Positions 29,414-34,582 of a stretch of DNA of 34,582 nucleotides are shown here, one piece after another. The DNA comes from Candidatus Saccharimonadota bacterium (lineage in GTDB: Bacteria > Patescibacteriota > Saccharimonadia > Saccharimonadales > Saccharimonadaceae). Location of the stretch: NCBI GenBank assembly GCA_017432425.1, contig JAFRJE010000020.1, forward strand, positions 1 through 34,582, given 5' to 3'. Under the pieces are notes generated by a model that saw only the letters and a program-made list of their open reading frames with translations, was not told where the DNA came from and ran no database searches. Each line of letters starts with the position of its first letter. Position 1 is the first letter of the stretch. Made by a program: the position numbers and the translations under genes.

Positions 29414-30691
29414 CTATCCTATAATTTCCAAATCAACCATCCCGTTTCGCCAACCCCGAATCAGACCTTTTGTCCGATTTAACGTCGAAAGCGGGTCTTT
29501 TTCTTGGCGACGATACTCGACCAAATCGAGCGGCACTCTCGCGTTCTCGCGTGCCGTCGGCTTCAGCTTCTCCATTGCTTCCCCAATCGGAAAGCCCTTT
29601 TTGACCAGCTTCTCAACCTGCATGATAAACATTCGGTCTTCGTATTCGGAGAACTTTTCCGGCAGTTTCGGATTCAAAAGTCCAAGCTCTTGACCTTGAT
29701 AGAGAACAATCGTCTTCGCGCGCGACTTAAACAACGTTCGGATAATATCTTCTCCGGAAAATCCCGAATACGACGTAAACCGCGGGTGGTCATGCGACTC
29801 CAAGATAATCCCGACTCTTTCGTCTCGCCCCCAACGGTTAATCGCTCGCGAAAGCCTCGAAAGACTTGGTTTCGCTGGAAAAACAATTCCTCTGTGATTG
29901 ACGGATTCTCGAATCAGAACGTTATACATCGCGCTCAAAGGCCCGTTCGGTTGAACAAGTCTCAGAAGTGTCGATTTAAACGGGCTTCCGCCTTCTCCAA
30001 TCGTATAGAGATCCCTCCCCGCGAACAGCTCATTCAGTAGCGTCAGCGTTTTCGGATTCATGTAATACCGCGAAAACCCCGAAATCGGTGTTAATCGCGA
30101 AATCGGCGGTGAGGGAATCATCGTTTCCTGAATCAGCTGCGGAACGTCGAGCCGAAACCCAGCGACTCCGTGCTTTAACGTCCAAAAAGAGATAATCTTC
30201 TCGAACTCTCGAACAACGTCCGGATTATCGAAGTTTAAATCCGGCTGCGACTCATGAAAAAGATGAAAATAAAATTCCTCTCTCTTCTCTGAGAATTTGA
30301 ACGCCGACTCGCCGTTAAAAAAGTTCTTCCACCCTAAGTCCCTCTTTGTCCAACGGTAATAATCCTTATAGTTTGGGTCGCCGGCTTCCGACGCCTTAAA
30401 CCATGGATGTTCAATCGAAGTATGGTTCAAAACCAGGTCAATCAAAACCTTAATCCCGAACCTTTCCGCCTCTTGAACGAACGCGTCAAAATCTTCCATC
30501 GTTCCGAATCGCGGATTAACCGCTTTATAATCAGAGATGTCATATCCGCCGTCCTTCCACGGACTCGGATAAAACGGACTAACCCAGACATAATCAACGC
30601 TCAGTTCCCGTAACCTCGGCAAAAACCGCGTCATCTCCGGAAACCCGCCTACCCATGTGCTCGGGTAAAGCTGATAAATCAGCCGTTTCAA
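29414..30691 (-). CDS. GH13 (alpha-amylase family) glycosidase or transglycosidase
   Basis: Hydrolyses or transfers alpha-glucosides; most like oligo-1,6-glucosidase/trehalose synthase-type enzymes of the (beta/alpha)8 barrel. Motifs: DYVWVSPFYPSPWKDGGYDI (residues 33-52), region I DLVLNH (85-90), region II GFRLDV with nucleophile Asp182, region III IGEGG with acid/base Glu233, and region IV ESHDHPR with Asp301. The 425 residues are shorter than the usual 530-560; the C-terminal beta domain seems missing or replaced. There is no signal peptide, so it is probably cytosolic. The start codon is TTG (30691-30689) with AAGGGGG 9 bases upstream. It has its own promoter and terminator. Substrate unknown; glycogen- or trehalose-type metabolism is a guess. 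Confidence 0.9.
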   Translation of the reverse strand: MKRLIYQLYPSTWVGGFPEMTRFLPRLRELSVDYVWVSPFYPSPWKDGGYDISDYKAVNPRFGTMEDFDAFVQEAERFGIKVLIDLVLNHTSIEHPWFKASEAGDPNYKDYYRWTKRDLGWKNFFNGESAFKFSEKREEFYFHLFHESQPDLNFDNPDVVREFEKIISFWTLKHGVAGFRLDVPQLIQETMIPSPPISRLTPISGFSRYYMNPKTLTLLNELFAGRDLYTIGEGGSPFKSTLLRLVQPNGPLSAMYNVLIRESVNHRGIVFPAKPSLSRLSRAINRWGRDERVGIILESHDHPRFTSYSGFSGEDIIRTLFKSRAKTIVLYQGQELGLLNPKLPEKFSEYEDRMFIMQVEKLVKKGFPIGEAMEKLKPTARENARVPLDLVEYRRQEKDPLSTLNRTKGLIRGWRNGMVDLEIIG

Positions 30692-30750
30692 AAAAATCGC
30701 CCCCTTAATTCTAGAATAGGATATTAAGTTACGAGGAAAACCTTATTCTA

Positions 30751-30779
30751 TTTATAACATATTTTCCAGTTAAAATCAA
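30751..30779 (-). promoter_or_regulatory. Promoter of the GH13 gene
   Basis: On the minus strand TTGATT (30779-30774), 17 bases, TATAAA (30756-30751). Divergent from the HNH nuclease promoter. Confidence 0.65.
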
Positions 30780-30804
30780 TCTTCCTCCGCCCCTCTCTAT
30801 CCGC

Positions 30805-30810
30805 TATAAT
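30805..30810 (+). promoter_or_regulatory. -10 element of the HNH nuclease gene
   Basis: TATAAT with 7 bases to the ATG at 30818; no Shine-Dalgarno sequence; predicted leaderless. Confidence 0.55.
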
Positions 30811-30817
30811 AAAGCTA

Positions 30818-31690
30818 ATGCCGAAGAAGAAATCAACCCAAAAAACCGCTAAATCAACCAAAAAATCGTCCAAAACCAAGGCGAACTATAAAACCCGCCG
30901 AGTCGTCGCTGCTGCTGTTGGCGTCGCGGCGGTTGCTGGCTATTTAATCGCGAGCCCAAATTCCTATGAAACCGTTTTTCAAAGCGCGGAGCCAAACTCC
31001 GCAAGCTCTAGAGAAGCGACCTCTGTTGGCTCCGCGGACAACGAAGCCGCTTCCGAGCCAGCTTCCGAATCCGGAAGATTAAACCCAAAAGGTGTTTCCT
31101 CTTCCGAAACTTCCGCCGAAAAACTCGCCGTTGACTACCTCGAAAAACTCGCCGTTAAAGGTCGCGCCCCTAAAACCGGCTATTCTCGCGAAGAATTTTA
31201 TAATTCTTGGCCGAGCGTTGACGGCTGCTCCTTAAGACAGAGAATCATTAAACGCGAACTTGGCGACTCCGCCGTCCTCTCTTCCGAAGATAATTGTACC
31301 GTTATCTCTGGCGAATATGACGAACCCTATACCGGCTCCCACCTCGTCTTTTACCAAAAATCCGACCTCTCCTCCGGCGTCCAAATCGACCACGTCGTTG
31401 CCCTTTCTGATGCTTGGCAAAAAGGCGCTAGGGAACTCTCGAAAGAAGAACGCTATTCTCTCGCGACCGACCCCTTAAATCTCCTTGCCGTCGACTCAAA
31501 AACGAATATGGGAAAATCCGACGGCGACGCCTCGACTTGGCTCCCCCCGAATAAAAAATTCCGTTGCCAATACGTCGCTCGCCAAATTTCCGTTAAATAT
31601 AAATATTCCCTCTGGATTTCCGCCGCCGAAAAATCGACGATGAAAACCGTCCTCGAAACTTGTCCAAAAGAACCCGTAATTGGGGTATAA
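30818..31690 (+). CDS. Membrane-anchored or secreted HNH endonuclease (DUF1524-like)
   Basis: A 290-residue protein in three parts. Residues 1-28 are very basic (KKKSTQKTAKSTKKSSKTK), followed by one hydrophobic segment (about 29-46, VVAAAVGVAAVAGYLIA), i.e. a signal anchor or long signal peptide with no lipobox. Residues 47-105 are a Ser/Glu/Ala linker, probably outside the cell. The C-terminal nuclease domain has GCSLRQRIIKREL, IDHVVALSDAW with His192, then DPLNLLAVDSKTNMGKSDGDASTWLPPN, the H-N-N pattern of secreted HNH/DUF1524 nucleases common in Actinobacteria. Two cysteine pairs could form disulfides outside. DNA degradation for nucleotide salvage is inference. The stop lies inside the next -10. 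Confidence 0.87.
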   Translation: MPKKKSTQKTAKSTKKSSKTKANYKTRRVVAAAVGVAAVAGYLIASPNSYETVFQSAEPNSASSREATSVGSADNEAASEPASESGRLNPKGVSSSETSAEKLAVDYLEKLAVKGRAPKTGYSREEFYNSWPSVDGCSLRQRIIKRELGDSAVLSSEDNCTVISGEYDEPYTGSHLVFYQKSDLSSGVQIDHVVALSDAWQKGARELSKEERYSLATDPLNLLAVDSKTNMGKSDGDASTWLPPNKKFRCQYVARQISVKYKYSLWISAAEKSTMKTVLETCPKEPVIGV

Positions 31691-31691
31691 T
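31686..31691 (+). promoter_or_regulatory. -10 element of pepN overlapping the nuclease stop
   Basis: TATAAT with 7 bases to the ATG at 31699; the stop TAA of the nuclease gene (31688-31690) is within it. Confidence 0.55.
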
Positions 31692-31698
31692 TAGTTTA

Positions 31699-34071
31699 AT
31701 GGAAAGACTATTAGATTATTTTATCCCCGAGAATTATCAACTCGACCTCTTTATCGACAAAACCAAAAAACTCCTCAAAGGTGTTGTAAAAATTACCGGT
31801 CAAGCCCTAAAACCAGAAATTCGGCTTAATTCCGTCGATAATAAGCTAAAATTCGTTAAAATTAACGGCGAAAACTTTGATTTTAAACTCGAAGATAACG
31901 TTCTGAGCGTCGCTGATGCCCCTCTCGGCGTTTTGACCCTCGAAGTTGGCTATGACCGCGCTTTAAACGAAAATATGCAAGGAGCTTATCTCTCGACCTA
32001 TAAATATAACGGGAAAGAAGAAACAATCGTCTCAACTCAGTTTGAGTCCCATTACGCCCGCGAAGCGTTCCCCTGTCTTGACGAGCCGGAAGCAAAGGCA
32101 ACTTTCGACCTCTCGATTACGATTCCGGACGGAGACGACATTGTGCTCGCGAATACCGAATTGTTGTCTAAAAATGGTCAAACTTACGTTTTCGCGCAAA
32201 CTCCCCGAATGTCGACCTACCTCCTCGCGTTCGTGATCGGAAAGTTCAACTCCAGAACCGTTACAAACGCTCACGGCGTCAAAATCACTTCTTACGCCCC
32301 CTTAAACCAAGACCCCTCCTCGCTCGACTTCGCGAATAAAATCGCTGCCGCCTCGCTCGACTATTATGACGACCTCTTTAAAACCCCTTACCCCTTGAAA
32401 AAACTCGACCAAGTCGCTATCCCCGACTTCGAAGCTGGCGCGATGGAGAACTGGGGGCTCGTAACATACCGCGAGTCGATGTTTCTCGTTCCAAAAACCG
32501 CCCCTGTTGCAACCAAGAAAACCGTCGCTCTAACCGTCTCTCATGAACTTTCCCACCAATGGTTCGGCAACCTCGTTACGATGAAATGGTGGGACGACCT
32601 CTGGCTAAACGAATCCTTCGCCTCGGTCATGGAATATTTTGCGACCGACCATATCTGCCCCGACTTTAATATTTGGGAAGATTTCTTTACCGGCGATTGC
32701 CTTGCTGCCCTCCGTCGCGACTGTCTTTCTGGCGTCCAATCCGTCAAACAGCCCGTCTCCGACCCCTCGGAAATTGCGACTCTCTTCGACGGCGCGATTG
32801 TTTACGCAAAAGGTGCGCGCCTGATGTTGATGCTGATTCGCCTAATGACCCCGTCGAAGTTTTTTAAGGGAATTAAAGATTATTTTGAGAAGTTTAAATA
32901 TAAAAATACCGTCGGCGACGACCTCTGGGATTGTTTAACCCCTTACACCAACTTCGATGTAAAAACTTTCATGAACGCCTGGATTTCCCAACCCGGCTAC
33001 CCCGTTCTGACCGACGAAAACCAACAACGCTTCCTCCTCTCTGGTGAAGACTCTCCCGAGGTCTATCCTCTCCCCGAAATAAAAGACGATATGTCGGGTC
33101 ATTATCTGATTAACCTCTCTGGGCCGGAATTTCGCGAATCGCTTGATAATTTCGGTTCTCTCTCCCTCGAACAAAAACTCCGCCTCCTAATCGACCGCGA
33201 TTTGCTCGCGAAAACTCCGCTCGTTTCTTCTGGCTCGCTCGTCGAGTTAGTCGAAAAGTTTAAACTCGAATCTTCCGCCTCAGTTTGGGAAGTTGTTTCG
33301 ACTATTATTGGTAGTTTAAAACTCTTTTTCTTCCCCGATATCCCCGAAGAAGAAAAATTCCGCGCCTTTGTTTATGATTTAGTAAAGCCTCGCCTTGACT
33401 CTCTCGGTCTTGTCCCCCGAAAAAACGAATCCCTAAACGACCTTGAACTAAGAAATACTTTAATCAGTCTCGGTCTTTATTCCCGAAATCCTGAATTTCT
33501 TTCGACCTTGTCCGAAAAATACTCCGAAGATTATTCCTCGCTCGACCCCGAACTTCGCGCTGACGCCCTCTTCGCGAAACTTCTGACTTCCGAATCCGAA
33601 GTTTTCGAAAAATATCTAGAAACTTATCAAAAAACTTCCGACCCAGATTTAAAGTTCGAGCTTCTGTTTGCCCTGACCGAGGTCGAAAATCCGGAACATA
33701 TTGAAAAAATGCTCTCTCTCCTCGAAGCGCCGAAAATCGTCAAGCCCCAAGACCATCTCTATCTTTTCATTTATCTCCGCCGTAATAAAAACATCAAAGA
33801 AAAAGCGTTCGATTGGCTTCTCGAAAACTGGGCTTATGTCGAAAAAATCTCTGGCGAAAAATCCCTCGAAGATTATCCTCGTCTCCTCGCCTCGACGATT
33901 AAAACTCTCGCCGAAAAAGAAAAATTCTTCGGCTTTTTCGATCAGCATTCCGAAAATCCCGTCCTAAAGCGTACTCTAAAAATCGCCGAAAACGAAATCG
34001 ATTCTCGCCTAAAACTAATCGCCCTCGACCAAAAATCCGTCTTTAACGCGCTGAACCGCCTAAAATCCTAA
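31699..34071 (+). CDS. pepN: M1-family zinc aminopeptidase
   Basis: Removes N-terminal residues from peptides in the cytosol, useful in an amino-acid-scavenging cell. The gluzincin core shows GAMEN at 247-251 (substrate N-terminus recognition) and HELSHQW with H282, E283, H286, plus the third zinc ligand Glu305 in WLNESF. An N-terminal beta domain (NYQLDLFIDKTKKLLKGVVK, GAYLSTYKYNGKE) precedes and a helical ERAP1-like C-terminal domain follows. 790 residues, normal for the tricorn-interacting-factor/ERAP-like branch. ATG at 31699 is chosen because TATAAT lies 7 bases before it and MERLLDYFIPENYQ fits the family. The ATG at 31660 overlaps the nuclease gene and lies upstream of that promoter. 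Confidence 0.94.
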   Translation: MERLLDYFIPENYQLDLFIDKTKKLLKGVVKITGQALKPEIRLNSVDNKLKFVKINGENFDFKLEDNVLSVADAPLGVLTLEVGYDRALNENMQGAYLSTYKYNGKEETIVSTQFESHYAREAFPCLDEPEAKATFDLSITIPDGDDIVLANTELLSKNGQTYVFAQTPRMSTYLLAFVIGKFNSRTVTNAHGVKITSYAPLNQDPSSLDFANKIAAASLDYYDDLFKTPYPLKKLDQVAIPDFEAGAMENWGLVTYRESMFLVPKTAPVATKKTVALTVSHELSHQWFGNLVTMKWWDDLWLNESFASVMEYFATDHICPDFNIWEDFFTGDCLAALRRDCLSGVQSVKQPVSDPSEIATLFDGAIVYAKGARLMLMLIRLMTPSKFFKGIKDYFEKFKYKNTVGDDLWDCLTPYTNFDVKTFMNAWISQPGYPVLTDENQQRFLLSGEDSPEVYPLPEIKDDMSGHYLINLSGPEFRESLDNFGSLSLEQKLRLLIDRDLLAKTPLVSSGSLVELVEKFKLESSASVWEVVSTIIGSLKLFFFPDIPEEEKFRAFVYDLVKPRLDSLGLVPRKNESLNDLELRNTLISLGLYSRNPEFLSTLSEKYSEDYSSLDPELRADALFAKLLTSESEVFEKYLETYQKTSDPDLKFELLFALTEVENPEHIEKMLSLLEAPKIVKPQDHLYLFIYLRRNKNIKEKAFDWLLENWAYVEKISGEKSLEDYPRLLASTIKTLAEKEKFFGFFDQHSENPVLKRTLKIAENEIDSRLKLIALDQKSVFNALNRLKS

Positions 34072-34090
34072 AAAATCTCGAAAAAAGTAC

Positions 34091-34119
34091 TTGCAAAAGT
34101 CTAAAAAGTGCGATATACT
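34091..34119 (+). promoter_or_regulatory. rRNA promoter
   Basis: TTGCAA (34091-34096), 17 bases, TATACT (34114-34119). It directly drives the 23S transcript; nothing resembling 16S rRNA lies between it and 23S. Confidence 0.8.
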
Positions 34120-34136
34120 TATCGACAGTTAATCAA

Positions 34137-34289
34137 GTCGGTGTGCCCGACCTCTGAATGGAAAAGTAAAGGAAAAAGACTGCGAGAAAAATCGTTGATT
34201 TTGTTTCCTGTTTTAACAATTTGGTTAGACAATAGATTTTATTGACGGAATCAAAAGCAATCGAACGTCGATTGCTAGATTATGTCAAT
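34137..34289 (+). promoter_or_regulatory. Structured leader of the 23S transcript
   Basis: A first hairpin is GTCGG-TGTGC-CCGAC (34137-34151). A second long stem is built from ATTGAC/GTCAAT (34241-34246 with 34284-34289), AATC/GATT (34249-34252 with 34278-34281) and AGCAATCG/CGATTGCT (34256-34263 with 34269-34276, loop AACGT). These are probably leader or processing structures. No tRNA or 5S gene is seen here. Confidence 0.5.
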
Positions 34290-34298
34290 GCATAAAAA

Positions 34299-34582
34299 GG
34301 TAAATAAGGGCACTAATAGTGGATGCCTTGACAATCAATACCGAAGAAGGCCGTAGGACTCTGCGATAAGCCTCGGGGATCTGAGAACGAGAATTGATCC
34401 GGGGATTGCCGAATGGGGAAACCTAATATGGGTCATACCATATTGCCGTTATCTGAACACATAGGATAATTGAGCGGGAACCAGCCGAACTGAATCATCT
34501 TAGTAGGTTGAGGAAAAGAGAGTAAACAACGATGCTGAAAGTAGTGGCGAGCGAAATTGGCATAGCCCAAACCTTAAGGAAA
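34299..34582 (+). rRNA. 23S ribosomal RNA, 5' part only
   Basis: The sequence matches the conserved 5' end of bacterial 23S: GGGCAC...AGTGGATGCC, GAAGGCCGTAGGACT, CTGCGATAAGC, TGCCGAATGGGGAAACC, ACACATAGG, GAACTGAATCATCTTAGTA, GAGGAAAAGA and AGTAGTGGCGAGCGAA. The exact 5' end is approximate (within about 5 bases), set by alignment in mind with the Bacillus and E. coli ends. The gene runs off the window. Confidence 0.95.

Noticed and set aside
31660-31698. Upstream ATG start for the M1 aminopeptidase
   Set aside because: It lies inside the nuclease gene and before the predicted promoter; the family start fits 31699.
1-34582. CRISPR arrays, insertion sequences, prophage genes or integrase/att sites
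   Set aside because: No repeated spacer-like units, transposase, integrase or phage structural genes were seen; gene content is housekeeping and metabolic.

Overview
The window looks like a piece of a Candidatus Saccharibacteria (TM7, Patescibacteria/CPR) chromosome. The support is a large surface protein built from FISUMP-type domains around an InlB-type repeat at the left edge, short intergenic spaces, many genes without a Shine-Dalgarno sequence, and a 23S rRNA gene with its own promoter and no 16S directly upstream. TGA is used as an ordinary stop (for example at 4808-4810), which argues against the UGA-recoding SR1/Gracilibacteria lineages. The assignment is an inference from gene content; no database search was possible.

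Layout. 1-2.3 kb: 3' part of a FISUMP/InlB surface protein, a tiny basic leaderless ORF and tRNA-Arg(UCG). 2.3-6.7 kb: a GspE/PilB-type pilus ATPase with an unknown partner, a 90-residue protein with a strong promoter and terminator, a methyltransferase and glutamate racemase. 6.7-8.2 kb (minus strand): tRNA-Arg(UCU) and an unknown acidic protein split by a ten-base homopolymer. 8.4-12.7 kb: nusA, a pyruvoyl-dependent arginine decarboxylase, RNase J and tRNA-Leu(CAG). 12.7-19.2 kb: a membrane protein, pgi, then carbamate kinase, putrescine carbamoyltransferase, an APC antiporter and agmatine deiminase. The last gene is followed by a long structured RNA ending in a T run. 19.4-27.3 kb: gpmI, a ZIP transporter, galU, radA, a FemAB-type transferase, ruvC, ruvA, rplS and yraN. 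27.3-34.1 kb: two small regulated unknown genes, ychF, a minus-strand GH13 enzyme, a membrane-anchored HNH nuclease and an M1 aminopeptidase. 34.1-34.6 kb: promoter, leader and 5' end of 23S rRNA.

The most interesting system is metabolic. PdaD (arginine to agmatine), AguA (agmatine to N-carbamoylputrescine), AguB (to putrescine plus carbamoyl phosphate) and carbamate kinase (ATP) form a full arginine-to-putrescine ATP-yielding route with a matching antiporter, close to two glycolytic genes. It would be an alternative to the arginine deiminase pathway known from some host-associated Saccharibacteria.

Other notable signals are tandem NrdR-like boxes in front of an unknown gene, a ychF gene lacking any ATG/GTG/TTG start, a recurrent leaderless promoter architecture (TATAAT 6-7 bases before ATG), and an unidentified structured RNA after aguA.
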